From Streptomyces albireticuli (GTDB lineage: Bacteria > Actinomycetota > Actinomycetes > Streptomycetales > Streptomycetaceae): a stretch of DNA of 64,000 bases. Location: contig NZ_JAJQQS010000026.1 in NCBI RefSeq assembly GCF_021228125.1, positions 21,033-85,032 of the forward strand, written 5' to 3'. This document shows positions 49,775-58,080 of this stretch, in pieces (position 1 is the first letter of the stretch; every line of letters starts with the position of its first letter). The notes beneath the pieces are model-generated. The model saw nothing but the letters and a program-made list of their open reading frames with translations. It did no database searches and was not told the DNA's origin. The translations under genes and the position numbers were made by a program.

Positions 49775-50804
49775 GAGCGCCGCCGACCTCACCCCCGCCG
49801 AACGGGACGCCTTCCTCGAAGCCGTGGTCCGCCTCAAGCACCGCCCTGCTCCCGGCGGCCCCGCCGGCGCCGGCGTCTACGACCAGTTCGTCGCCCTGCA
49901 CGGTGCCGTCATGGCCGTGACCGCGCCGGGCCTCCCGCCCGGGGAGACCGTGAACTTCGCCCACTGGGACATCGGGTTCTGCGCCTGGCACCGCAAATAC
50001 CTCATCGAGTTCGAGAAGGCGCTGCAAGCGGAGGTCGCGGGGGTGACTCTGCCGTACTGGGACTGGTCCCGTCACACGGACGCGGTCAACAAGCTCTTCC
50101 GCGCGGACTTCCTGGGCTCGCTGCGTGCCGGGTCGCCCGGTCCCGTCACCGACGGTGTGCTGCGCGACCCGCTCCCCCCGGCGGAGCGGCCGGCCTGGTG
50201 GCCGGCGGGAGCGGAGGGGTTCCCGGTCCACCCGCTCCTGGAGGAGGGTTTCGGCACCAGTCTGGCCCGGGGCAGCGTCGGCGTGGGCTGGCCGCCGACG
50301 GCGGCGCAGACCACGCGACTGGAGGAGCTGGTCATCCAGCAGCCGGGTGTCCACCCCCTGTGGTACTTCTGGCTGGTACTGGAACAGGGACACGACCAGA
50401 TCACCGCCCGCACCCACAACCGGGGTCACAATTTCATCGGCGGGCACATGTCCGGTGCCTTCTCGCCCAACGACCCCGTCTTCTGGCTCCACCACGCCAA
50501 CGTGGACCGGCTCTGGGCCAACTGGCAGAAGCGCCGACAGGCCGCCGTCCCCGGTTCGACCCATGAGGACCACTACCCTCCTGGATCCCAACTCTCCCCC
50601 TTCACCGGCTCCCAGGCCCCGCCGGGACACCGCCCGGACGACGCGATGTGGCCGTGGGTGGGCGGCGCCACGGGCTTCGGCGTGAGCGTCGACTCCGCGG
50701 TGCGGCAGCTCCTGCCCGACTACTCCGGCACCCCGGCGGTGACGGTCAAAGAGATGCTCGACCTGAACGCCCTGGGGTACCGGTACGCCCCACCGGGCAC
50801 CTGA
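49761..50804 (+). CDS. Tyrosinase / polyphenol oxidase
   Basis: A 347-residue type 3 copper protein. CuA ligands are His47 (ALHGAV), His68 (AHWDIG) and His77 (AWHRKYL). CuB ligands are in HNRGHNFIGGH and PVFWLHHANVDRLWANWQ. The sequence YWDWSRHTDAVNKLF is also typical. It has no signal peptide, and the N-terminal start at 49761 (DTRKSAADLTPAERDAFLEAV) overlaps the His-rich gene. It is longer than MelC2 (about 273) and nearer to bacterial tyrosinases of the catechol oxidase group. It would oxidise phenols to quinones. Confidence 0.9.
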   Translation: MDTRKSAADLTPAERDAFLEAVVRLKHRPAPGGPAGAGVYDQFVALHGAVMAVTAPGLPPGETVNFAHWDIGFCAWHRKYLIEFEKALQAEVAGVTLPYWDWSRHTDAVNKLFRADFLGSLRAGSPGPVTDGVLRDPLPPAERPAWWPAGAEGFPVHPLLEEGFGTSLARGSVGVGWPPTAAQTTRLEELVIQQPGVHPLWYFWLVLEQGHDQITARTHNRGHNFIGGHMSGAFSPNDPVFWLHHANVDRLWANWQKRRQAAVPGSTHEDHYPPGSQLSPFTGSQAPPGHRPDDAMWPWVGGATGFGVSVDSAVRQLLPDYSGTPAVTVKEMLDLNALGYRYAPPGT

Positions 50805-50987
50805 GGCAGGCGACTTCCGAACGCGGGGCGGCCGCCGTGCCGGCGCCACGCGGCCGCGGCCGCCGTCGAAGCATGGGGGGCTGGCACCAGTGAGCTTCGA
50901 CCGGGTGGCCCGATGTCCTGCCGCACGTCCGGGCCCCTAGCGTCGACTCCGCCCTTCTTCTTGATCCAACCTTCCACAAGGAGCACG

Positions 50988-52550
50988 ATGCGCGGCGTCA
51001 TGCCCTCACTCGCGATCGGTCTGAGCCTGGCCGGTCTGCCGGCCGGAGCCGTGCCCGCCACGGCCACGCCCTCCCTGACCTCTCGCCCGATGACGGCCTA
51101 CGAGCACCAGAGACCCGCCTGGGGGACGTGCCCGGAGTCGCAGAAGGAGCTGAACGCCGCGGGGGCGGAGTGCGCGAAGGTGACCGTTCCGCTCGACTAC
51201 TCCGTACCCGGCGGCCCCACCCTCCGGATCGCGGTCTCCCGGGTCAAGGCCAGGTCCAAGGCCGACCGGCGCGGCATCCTCCTCTCCAACCCCGGTGGGC
51301 CCGGTGGCAGTGGGCTCGCCAACACCCTGGCCCTGCGCCCCGCGCTGAAACAGGTGGCGGACCACTACGACCTCATCGGCTTCGATCCGAGGTTCCTCGG
51401 CGAGAGCTCCCCGCTCACGTGCGCCCCGGCCCCGCCGCCCACCCCGCCCGGCCCGTCGACGTCCGCCCGCGAGGACTTCGAAGCGTCGGTGCGGGCCGCG
51501 CGGGACACCGCGCGGCGCTGCCGGGAACACGGCGACAACGCGGCACTGCTGCCGCACGCGTCCTCCCGCAACGTCGCCCGCGACATGGACGTGATCCGGG
51601 CAGCCCTGGGCGAACGAAAGCTGTCCTACTACGGCGTCTCCTACGGCGCCGACCTGGGCGCCGTCTACACCCAGATGTTCCCGCGCCGTACCGACCGCAT
51701 GGTCATCGATTCCTCGACGGACCCGGCGGCCACCCAGTACGAACTGTTCCAGCGCTCCGGCGAGCCCGCCGAGGAGGCGCTGGACGAATGGGCGGCGTGG
51801 ACCGCCCGGCGCCACGACACGTACCGGCTCGGCCGGACCGCCGCCCAGGTACGCGCCGGCGTGCAGGGGCTCCTCGATCAGGCCGAGCGGCGGCCGGTGA
51901 CCGTCGGCGGACACCGGCTGGGCGCCCCCGTCCTGCGGATGCTGCTGAAGCAGCCCGTCCAGCACGCGGAGAACGACCCGGCGCTGGCCGCGATCGTACG
52001 GGACCTGGCCGACGCGGCCGCCGGGAAGCCGGTCGAGCCCGGTCCCGAGCTCGCGACCATGCTGGAACTGCTCGCCTCACCGGGTCTGGCCGACAGCATG
52101 GTGGGCGGGGCGATCTTCATGTGCGGGGACGGCGGCTGGCCCTCGGGCGGCTGGCCGAAGGACCCGGAGACGTACTGGAAGAACAGCGTCCGCAGCCGCG
52201 CCACCCAGCCCGTGTTCGGCCCGTACGTCAACGGCATGATCGCCCCGTGCGCGTTCTGGGCCGGCGAGCCCCGTGAGGCGGGCACCGTGATCGGCAACGA
52301 CGTGCCCGTACTGATGCTCCAGGCCCGCCACGACAACAACGTCCCCTACGACGGAGCCCTGGCACTGCACCGCCGCCTCACCGGTTCCCGCCTGATCACC
52401 GCGGACATCCGCTCCCACGGGGTCTACGGGCGCGAGCTCGACGGCCACCGGCCCGTCCCCTGCGCCGACCGGGCCGTCAACGACTACCTGCGCACCGGAA
52501 CCCTTCCCGCCCACGACCTCACCTGCGCCCGCGCGGAGGCCGCCCGATAG
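50988..52550 (+). CDS. Secreted tripeptidyl aminopeptidase-type alpha/beta hydrolase (S33)
   Basis: A 520-residue protein with a Sec signal peptide (residues 1 to about 26: GVMPSLAIGLSLAGLPAGAVPATA). It has LLSNPGGPGGSGL (oxyanion loop), GFDPRFLGESSPL, the nucleophile Ser218 in YYGVSYGADLG, the Asp in LMLQARHDNNVPY and the His in SHGVYGR. This is the layout of Streptomyces TAP/SlpD/SlpE peptidases. It would cut peptides from N-termini outside the cell. AAGGAG precedes ATG 50988. Its last 67 bases overlap the end of the convergent protease gene. Confidence 0.9.
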   Translation: MRGVMPSLAIGLSLAGLPAGAVPATATPSLTSRPMTAYEHQRPAWGTCPESQKELNAAGAECAKVTVPLDYSVPGGPTLRIAVSRVKARSKADRRGILLSNPGGPGGSGLANTLALRPALKQVADHYDLIGFDPRFLGESSPLTCAPAPPPTPPGPSTSAREDFEASVRAARDTARRCREHGDNAALLPHASSRNVARDMDVIRAALGERKLSYYGVSYGADLGAVYTQMFPRRTDRMVIDSSTDPAATQYELFQRSGEPAEEALDEWAAWTARRHDTYRLGRTAAQVRAGVQGLLDQAERRPVTVGGHRLGAPVLRMLLKQPVQHAENDPALAAIVRDLADAAAGKPVEPGPELATMLELLASPGLADSMVGGAIFMCGDGGWPSGGWPKDPETYWKNSVRSRATQPVFGPYVNGMIAPCAFWAGEPREAGTVIGNDVPVLMLQARHDNNVPYDGALALHRRLTGSRLITADIRSHGVYGRELDGHRPVPCADRAVNDYLRTGTLPAHDLTCARAEAAR

Positions 52551-53500
52551 GCCGCACCGGCGATCGCGGCGGTGTTGCAGTTGGTGCCGGTCTCGGCGAG
52601 TGCGGAGCTCTTGTCGGCCGTGCCGGTCGTGGCGAGGCTGGAGCCCTGGTCGGCGGCCGGGGGCGTGGTGGACCGCGCGGGCGCGGGGGCGTCGGCCTTC
52701 ATCGTCTTGGTGATCCAGTTCACGTAGGCGGGTGCGCTGGTGTAGAGGCCGGGGCCCTCGGAGCACGGCACCTTCGGGGCGCCGGGCCCGGAGGTGACGC
52801 CGATCAGCTCCCAGCGGTCGCCCCGCCCCTTCTTGATCTGCGGTCCGCCGGAGTCGCCGAAGCAGGCCATGGACTTCGGCTTGGTGGTGATCGTGCACAG
52901 GCGCGTGCGGTCCGCGTAGCCGGGCGCGCATTCGGACTCGGCGCCCCTGCGGGTGTTCAGCTCCCGCAGCCGGTCGGGGAAGGTGAGTTCGGTGTCGCTG
53001 GTGGTGCCGAAGCCCAGGAGCCGGGTGGGTGTGCCGGGCCGCCCGGGCTCGTCGGCGATCTTGATGGGCTTCTGGTTGACCGGGCGGTCCAGGCGTATCA
53101 GCGCGATGTCGTTCTTGTTGGCGGCCTTGTTGTCACCGTTGGTGTAGCCGGGGTGGACGAAGGACCGGTCGATCTTGCGGACGGTGCCGCCGGACTTGCG
53201 GTGGTCGGTGCCGATGCGCACGATGCCGTCGAGTTCGATGCCCTCGACCGCGAGGCAGTGGGCCGCCGTCAGCACCCACTGCCGGTCGATCAGCGCCGCC
53301 CCGCAGTTCCCGTCGATCAGCCCCTGCGACGGCGCCGACTCCGGGATGACCGCCATGAAGGGGTAACTCTCGCTGGAGTCCGACCCGTTGACGATGGCTT
53401 TGGCGCTGCCGGCCAACACGGTGGTGCAGGCCGCGACGGCGAGGGCGCCGACGGAGGCAGTGCGGACGGTACGGCGGCCCAGGGGCTTGAAACTGAACAC
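52484..53500 (-). CDS. Secreted trypsin-like serine protease with damaged sorting signal
   Basis: A 338-residue protein starting at GTG 53500 behind AAAGGGAA. It has a twin-Arg/Sec-like signal (RRTVRTASVGALAVAACTTVLAGSAKA), the mature IVNG, and triad His81 (LTAAHC), Asp131 (KNDIALIRL) and Ser217 (FGDSGGP). At the end are LATTG (289-293) and LAETG (301-305), which resemble class E sortase signals. The expected hydrophobic helix is lacking; instead AAIAGAAYRAASARAQVRSW follows, inside the convergent overlap. It is probably no longer anchored. The catalytic part is intact. Confidence 0.87.
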   Translation of the reverse strand: MFSFKPLGRRTVRTASVGALAVAACTTVLAGSAKAIVNGSDSSESYPFMAVIPESAPSQGLIDGNCGAALIDRQWVLTAAHCLAVEGIELDGIVRIGTDHRKSGGTVRKIDRSFVHPGYTNGDNKAANKNDIALIRLDRPVNQKPIKIADEPGRPGTPTRLLGFGTTSDTELTFPDRLRELNTRRGAESECAPGYADRTRLCTITTKPKSMACFGDSGGPQIKKGRGDRWELIGVTSGPGAPKVPCSEGPGLYTSAPAYVNWITKTMKADAPAPARSTTPPAADQGSSLATTGTADKSSALAETGTNCNTAAIAGAAYRAASARAQVRSWAGRVPVRR

Positions 53501-53815
53501 AGATGGTTCCCTTTTGCTTGGTGGATCTGTGCATTCAGCCTCGTCGTGCCGGGTCAGGCAGACCATCCGGGCAACGGGTCAGTCGGTCCTGTGGGCAGCC
53601 CTACCTGCGCACGGGGGAACCTCGGAGACCGGAACAAAGAGAATCCGGCAGAGCACGGATCGGTGTCGGCATCTGGTCGAAGGTCAACGAACCCGCCAGA
53701 TGCAACAACGTCTAAAGTCGGAGGTTCGGTACCTCGGCCGGTCCCGTTCTCGCCTGCGAAGCGATGGGGCGTGGCCTGCGTGCGAGCAGGGCGGTACGGG
53801 TCCCGGGCCCGCACC
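53501..53815. other. Intergenic region between protease and MarR-type gene
   Basis: These 315 bases hold no convincing gene. The protease ribosome site is at 53506-53513 on the leftward strand. Around 53700 a lower-GC segment (CAACAACGTCTAAAGTCGG) may hold part of a promoter. The clear rightward promoter starts at 53816. Confidence 0.5.
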
Positions 53816-53846
53816 TTGACCTCGATCAGACTTGAGGTCCTACGGT
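53816..53846 (+). promoter_or_regulatory. MerR/SoxR-type promoter with 19-bp spacer
   Basis: TTGACC (53816-53821) and TACGGT (53841-53846) are 19 bp apart, and the spacer holds the dyad CCTCGATCAGACTTGAGG. Long-spaced promoters with this dyad are activated by MerR/SoxR proteins. The expected start of transcription is near 53853, where an ATG begins a short leader frame. Confidence 0.62.
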
Positions 53847-53852
53847 TTCCGT

Positions 53853-53909
53853 ATGACCTGCACGGTGATGCAGGCTCCGTACCGAAGCACCAAGAGGGAC
53901 ATCGCATGA
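53853..53909 (+). CDS. Possible 18-residue leader peptide before the MarR-type gene
   Basis: An ORF starting ATG at 53853, 7 bases after the -10 box, reads MTCTVMQAPYRSTKRDIA. It ends in TGA that overlaps the MarR ATG in ATGA. The ATG is at or next to the predicted +1, so it could be read as a leaderless message and drive translation of the regulator by coupling. No function of the peptide is known. Confidence 0.4.
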   Translation: MTCTVMQAPYRSTKRDIA

Positions 53910-54373
53910 CGACCCAGCAGATCTCCGACGCCGAACTCGCGGGACAGCCCGCCGCGTACTGGACCGGTATCGCCTACGAGGCGCTCATCGCGTTCACCCG
54001 GGCCCGGCAGGCCGAAAAGGGTTACACCCAGCCCCAGTTCTGGCTGCTGCGCAACCTGTCGGAGAACGACATCTCGCCCGACGGCAAGGGGATGACCCTC
54101 TCCGAGCTCCGCGAGGCCATGGCCTCCTACATCCGGCCCGAGGACGACCTGGCGGCGGAGTCCGAGGCGCTCGTGGAGCGCGGCTGGCTGACCCGGGACG
54201 CCGAGGACAGGCTGTGGCTCACCGAGGAAGGGGAGCGGGCCCGCGTCGACCTCGCGCGCAACGCCCCCGCGATCCGCGCCGCCCTCCACGAGGGCATCGA
54301 CGACGCGGACTACGTCACCACGATGAAGGTGCTCCAGCGGTTGATCCGCAACGCCGGCGGGACGGTCGCCTGA
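53906..54373 (+). CDS. MarR-family regulator
   Basis: A 155-residue protein: YWTGIAYEALIAFTRARQAEKGYTQPQFWLLRNLSE (helices 1-3), TLSELREAMASYIRPEDDLAAESEALVERGWLTRDAEDRLWLTEEGERAR (winged helix with wing DAEDRLWLT) and a C-terminal dimer helix. The wHTH has an insert relative to common MarR proteins. GAGGGAC lies upstream of ATG 53906. It is controlled by a SoxR-like promoter and perhaps coupled to a leader ORF. The target is unknown. Confidence 0.85.
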   Translation: MTTQQISDAELAGQPAAYWTGIAYEALIAFTRARQAEKGYTQPQFWLLRNLSENDISPDGKGMTLSELREAMASYIRPEDDLAAESEALVERGWLTRDAEDRLWLTEEGERARVDLARNAPAIRAALHEGIDDADYVTTMKVLQRLIRNAGGTVA

Positions 54374-54406
54374 GTTCGACGCGGCCGGGCGACGCCTGCG
54401 GTGCGC

Positions 54407-55099
54407 TCAGCCCGCCTGCTCGCGCCATTGCGCGTAGTTGTTCCGGACGTCGGCAATGCTCGGGTGACGCACGGCGTCGAGTCCGTCGTCGGCGAGCAGG
54501 TCCGCGACCAGAGCCGGGCTCCCGAATACCTCGGTCCCGCTGAGGTCCCAGTCGGTGAGGACGAACCAGGAGCGGTCCAGCGGCCACCAGTGTGCGGGGA
54601 ACTTCTGCGAAACAACCCAGCGCGGCGGGCCGCAGTCGTCGTGGTGGGCGAGTGCCTCGTCGAGGCGACCGAGCCTTGCGGGGACCGGGGCGGCTACGTT
54701 CTCGATCGCCGCCTGGGCCCAGTAGCACTCGGTGGCCAGGCCGTCCGGGCTGTGCCGGGCCAGGATCTCGATCAGGCGAGCCAGGCACTCCCGGTCGATC
54801 TCGCCCAGCGACGGGCTGGTGAAGTCCCGGGATATGCCGAGGTCGTCGAAGACCTTCCAGGACGGAGTGTGCTGCCAGTCCTCAAGCCGCTTGCCGGCGC
54901 CCTTAAGCAAATCGTTCCACCGGACCCGAGACCCTTCCTGGTGGATCGTATGCAGAACCCAGCAACGGTCCGCGAACTCCTCCTGCGGTTCATAGCCCAG
55001 GATGGCCTCGTCCTGCTCCAACAGTGGGCGCATACCGCCCAGCGAATTGTCGTCCGACACACGCTCCAACGCGTTATCCCCCGCTAGTCGACTGTTCAT
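54407..55099 (-). CDS. Hypothetical protein
   Basis: A 230-residue protein with many Trp and acidic residues (QEEFADRCWVLHTIHQEGSRVRWNDLLKGAG, PAHWWPLDRSWFVLTDWDLSGTEVFG). The start ATG 55099 lies after an AT-rich stretch (55120-55160) that probably carries its promoter. Lower GC than its neighbours suggests acquisition. It resembles cytosolic proteins in polymorphic-toxin immunity sets in composition, without a proven domain. It is convergent with the MarR-type gene. Confidence 0.65.
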   Translation of the reverse strand: MNSRLAGDNALERVSDDNSLGGMRPLLEQDEAILGYEPQEEFADRCWVLHTIHQEGSRVRWNDLLKGAGKRLEDWQHTPSWKVFDDLGISRDFTSPSLGEIDRECLARLIEILARHSPDGLATECYWAQAAIENVAAPVPARLGRLDEALAHHDDCGPPRWVVSQKFPAHWWPLDRSWFVLTDWDLSGTEVFGSPALVADLLADDGLDAVRHPSIADVRNNYAQWREQAG

Positions 55100-55209
55100 A
55101 CCATTTTCGGTGGCTCGTCGAGGTTAGAGGATAAACATAAAGATAAGCTCGTTTTTAACCTCCGTCGGCGTGGGCCTGTGACCGTCTCTCCGGTGGGCAC
55201 GGCTTCTGA

Positions 55210-55647
55210 TCACGCGGAAGGGGAAATCTGTTCGCGCACCCAGCCGGGATCGGGGTTGGTGTGCGGCCGGCCCGCCACGACGACGGTCGGTACGGTCTCG
55301 TTGCCGTCGTTGGCCGCCCGCACCGCTGCGACTCCCGCCGGGTCGCGCCAGATGTCGACCCAATGCAACTGGCGGGCGCTGCGGCCCAGCCGGATGCGCA
55401 GTCGCATGCAGTACTTGCAGCCCGGCCGCCAGAAGACGACCGGCCGGCCGTCGACCGCGCTGCGGCGTTGTGCCTCCCGCGCGCCGATCGACCTCGGGAA
55501 GATCAGGGGCGAGTTCACGCCTGCGAGCACCAGGAACACCAGCAGGAGTGCCGCGGCCGCGCCGGGGTTCCCCTCGAAGATCAGCACGGCCGCGACGGCT
55601 GAGCCGCAGAACACAAGCAGCATCGGCAAGATCCAAGCGCGCATCAT
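55210..55647 (-). CDS. Membrane-anchored mycoredoxin / glutaredoxin-like protein
   Basis: A 145-residue protein. Two hydrophobic segments at residues 3-22 and 31-48 (LPMLLVFCGSAVAAVLIF, AAAALLLVFLVLAGV) precede a glutaredoxin fold. CKYC in VVFWRPGCKYCMRLRIRL is the redox motif, NETVPTVVVAG is the cis-Pro strand and HTNPDPGWV follows. Such proteins in actinobacteria use mycothiol. The N-terminal anchor is the less common feature. Start 55647 or 55644. Confidence 0.85.
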   Translation of the reverse strand: MMRAWILPMLLVFCGSAVAAVLIFEGNPGAAAALLLVFLVLAGVNSPLIFPRSIGAREAQRRSAVDGRPVVFWRPGCKYCMRLRIRLGRSARQLHWVDIWRDPAGVAAVRAANDGNETVPTVVVAGRPHTNPDPGWVREQISPSA

Positions 55648-55725
55648 GATGACGAAGGCTACCGATCAGTCGAAACGCTCCTCGAACCAGGCCGCTCGCC
55701 CTGTTCGCCGGATGGCGCGGGCGGC

Positions 55726-56328
55726 TCAGCCGTTACCGAATTCCCGCGCCACGCGCTCCAGTCGGTTGCGGTGGTCCGCCCACCACGTGCGATCACCTGG
55801 TGGCAGGTTGTCGTTGCCCTCCAAGTGCCCGGCGGACCCGTCGATGAGCTCTCGCACGATGTCGGCGTGGCCGGCGTGCCGCTGAGTATCGGTGATCACG
55901 CGCACCACGATGTGGTGCAGTGTCACCTCTCGGCGTTCCTCCGGCCACCACGGGACGTGGCCGATCGCGTCCAGCGCCAGTGTGGCGATCGTGCTGTCGG
56001 AGTGTTCCCACGCCCGGTGGTACAGCCCGACGATCTCTTCGCGTGACTCGTCCGCGGTGGCCCACATGTCCGCGTTGGGTTCCGCGTCCTCCGTGTACCA
56101 CCAGGGCGGCCGCTCCTCGTCGGTGAAGAACGGTCGCCCGAACGTGTCGCCGAGGTACCCCAACTCCACGCTGGCGACGTGTTTGACCAGCCCCAGCAGG
56201 TTCGTGCCCGTGGGAGTCAGAGGGCGGCGGATGTCGTATTCCGAGAGCCCGTCAAGCTTCCATAACAGGGCGTCACGTCCGTCCTGCAGGTAACGGAGGA
56301 GGTCTGCTTTCGGATTCGGTTCGATCAT
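55726..56328 (-). CDS. DinB-family (DUF664) protein
   Basis: A 200-residue four-helix protein: ADLLRYLQDGRDALLWKLDGLSEYDIRRPLTPTGTNLLGLVKHVASVELGYLGDTFG in sections, then HIVVRVITDTQRHAGHADIVRELIDG. His residues at VKHVAS, LHHIVV and QRHAGH form the putative metal site of DinB/mycothiol-dependent enzymes. The start at 56328 matches the family. The role may be mycothiol- or bacillithiol-dependent detoxification. It is divergent from the SnoaL-like gene. Confidence 0.87.
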   Translation of the reverse strand: MIEPNPKADLLRYLQDGRDALLWKLDGLSEYDIRRPLTPTGTNLLGLVKHVASVELGYLGDTFGRPFFTDEERPPWWYTEDAEPNADMWATADESREEIVGLYHRAWEHSDSTIATLALDAIGHVPWWPEERREVTLHHIVVRVITDTQRHAGHADIVRELIDGSAGHLEGNDNLPPGDRTWWADHRNRLERVAREFGNG

Positions 56329-56502
56329 GCCTGGCAGTCTTCCACCCGGCACTGACAGCCTGGCTCTACGAGACAGGCCGGACGCTGCTTCCAGGCCCAA
56401 GCCCAGGCCCAGGCGCGGGCGCGTCCGGTCTTGAGAGGTCCGGCCACTCTCCGGTCCAGCGCGATACAGGGCAGTTCGCGGGGGCGCCATGTGATCACAC
56501 CC

Positions 56503-56533
56503 TTGACCTCAACCGCGCTTGAGGCGTGATGAT
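56503..56533 (+). promoter_or_regulatory. SoxR/MerR-type promoter, second copy
   Basis: TTGACC (56503-56508) and GATGAT (56528-56533) with a 19-bp spacer, which contains the perfect-arm dyad CCTCAA-CCGCGC-TTGAGG. The layout is identical to that at 53816. Expected transcription starts near 56540, at the ATG of the next gene. Confidence 0.6.
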
Positions 56534-56540
56534 GATCCAC

Positions 56541-56945
56541 ATGAACACGGAATCCACGTCCCACGCGGCAGACATCGAGGCGATCAGCCGGCTGGTCGCC
56601 ACCGTCGAGCACTCCCAGCAGAACAAGGACCCTGAGGAGTTCCTCGGCCTCTTCCACCCGGACGCCATCTGGACGACGGCCCACGGCAAGGTCCTCATCG
56701 GCCTCGACGCGATCTCGGAGTTCACCCGCAAGGTCCTTCCCGCGGCGAGCTGGGACGGCAAGGTCACCTACGAAGTGGTCCACGTGTTCTTCATCCGCCC
56801 CGACGTCGCGGCGGTCAAGGTCCGTCAGCGTTACCTGTCCCCGGGCGAGGAGAGCGAGGGCGCCCCGCTGTACGTGGTCTCGAAGCAGGCCGACGGCCGC
56901 TGGCTGCTGACCGCCTGCCAGAACACGGGGGTCGTCGCCGACTAG
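56541..56945 (+). CDS. SnoaL-like / SgcJ-type NTF2-fold protein
   Basis: A 134-residue protein of the NTF2-like fold: ADIEAISRLVATVEHSQQNKDPEEFLGLFHPDAIWTTAHGKVLIGLDAI in parts, then VVHVFFIRPDVAAVKVRQRY and GAPLYVVSKQADGRWLLTACQNTGV. ATG 56541 is chosen over 56529/56532 because it is at the expected +1 of the SoxR-like promoter, which suggests a leaderless message. SgcJ/EcaC-type members are common near stress or secondary metabolic genes; the substrate is unknown. Confidence 0.85.
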   Translation: MNTESTSHAADIEAISRLVATVEHSQQNKDPEEFLGLFHPDAIWTTAHGKVLIGLDAISEFTRKVLPAASWDGKVTYEVVHVFFIRPDVAAVKVRQRYLSPGEESEGAPLYVVSKQADGRWLLTACQNTGVVAD

Positions 56946-57001
56946 CTTGCCCGTCGATCGTGTCCGGAGCCGGATCGGGAGTGCGGGGCCCGGCTTCCCG
57001 T

Positions 57002-57403
57002 TCAGGGGGTGGGGTCTTCCTTGGCCAGGCGCAGGCCGCGGGCGGCGGAGTCCACGATCAGCGACCCGCCGGTGAACACGCCCAGCTCGCGGGGGCCGTC
57101 CAGCAGCAGGAAGGACAGGTGCTCGTCGGTGTGACCGGGGGTGGCGAGGGCACGCAGCGTCAGCCCGCCCGGGTCGGCCTCGTCGCCGTCGGCGAGCGGG
57201 GTGTGCGGAAAGGCGCGCCGCCCGGCGGCGGAGGCCAGGACGACGGCCCCTTCGTCGTGGCTGTTCGTGGCGAGTGACAAGGCCCTGGCCAGCGGAAAGA
57301 AGCCGGAGCCGCGCCGTCGGCCGCGGCGCGGACGGCGCGCGGGGGATCGTGACGCCGGCCCCTGGGGCAGCGGTCGGTACGGGCCCGAGAAGGCCGCGCG
57401 CAT
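57002..57403 (-). pseudogene. Remnant of an MBL-fold hydrolase (persulfide dioxygenase-like)
   Basis: About 90 residues (LADGDEADPGGLTLRALATPGHTDEHLSFLLLDG, then ELGVFTGGSLIVDSAAR) match the middle of an MBL-fold sulfur dioxygenase-like protein, including the ATPGHT zinc His. The first HxHxDH motif is missing, replaced by an Arg/Pro-rich non-homologous lead. The end stops soon after SAAR, where the full family continues. It is truncated at both ends, so not functional. Confidence 0.6.
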
Positions 57404-57426
57404 AGCGCGATGTTAGTTTCCTTCCC

Positions 57427-58053
57427 GTGGAGCACCAGGATCGGACCAGGGCGGCCTACGACGGGGTCGTCGAACTGTACGCGTCGATGTTCGCCGACCG
57501 GCTGGAGACGCAGCCGTTCGCGCGAGCCATGATCGGCACCTTCGCGGAGCTGGTGCGCGGGACGGGGAACCTTCGGACGGCCGACGTCGGGTGCGGGCCC
57601 GGGCATCTGACGGCCGTGCTGCACGACCTGGGGCTGGACGCCTTCGGGCTCGACCTCTCCCCGGCCATGGTCGAACACGCCCGCCGGGCCTGCCCGGCGC
57701 TGCGGTTCGACGAGGCGCGGATGGAGGCCCTGCCGGTCGAGGACCGCGCGCTCGGCGGTGTGCTGGCCCACTACTCGATGATCCATACCCCGCCCGGGGA
57801 ACTGCCCGCGCTGCTCGCCGAGCAGGCGCGTGTCCTGGCGCCCGGGGGCCTGCTCCTGGTCTCGTTCTTCGCGACCGACGGACCGGAGCCGATCCGCTTC
57901 GACCACAAGGTGACGCCCGCGTACAGCTGGCCGGTGGACCGGTTCGCCGAGCTGCTGGCCGGGGCCGGGCTCGTCCCGTTCGCCCGGCTGGTCCACGACC
58001 CGGCCTCCGAGCGGGGCTTCCTCGACGCCCATCTGCTGGCCCGCGTCGACTAG
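57427..58053 (+). CDS. SAM-dependent methyltransferase
   Basis: A 208-residue class I methyltransferase: LRTADVGCGPGHLTAVLHDLGLDAFGLDLSPAMVEHARRACP contains motif I and the acidic loop. LGGVLAHYSMIHTPPGELPALLAEQARVLAPGGLLLVSFF in sections gives motifs II and III. GTG 57427 lies 7 bases after TAGTTT, suggesting a leaderless message. The substrate is unknown. It stands alone between two gene remnants. Confidence 0.85.
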   Translation: MEHQDRTRAAYDGVVELYASMFADRLETQPFARAMIGTFAELVRGTGNLRTADVGCGPGHLTAVLHDLGLDAFGLDLSPAMVEHARRACPALRFDEARMEALPVEDRALGGVLAHYSMIHTPPGELPALLAEQARVLAPGGLLLVSFFATDGPEPIRFDHKVTPAYSWPVDRFAELLAGAGLVPFARLVHDPASERGFLDAHLLARVD

Positions 58054-58080
58054 AGGCGCCCGGGGAAGCCGTACCCCGGG

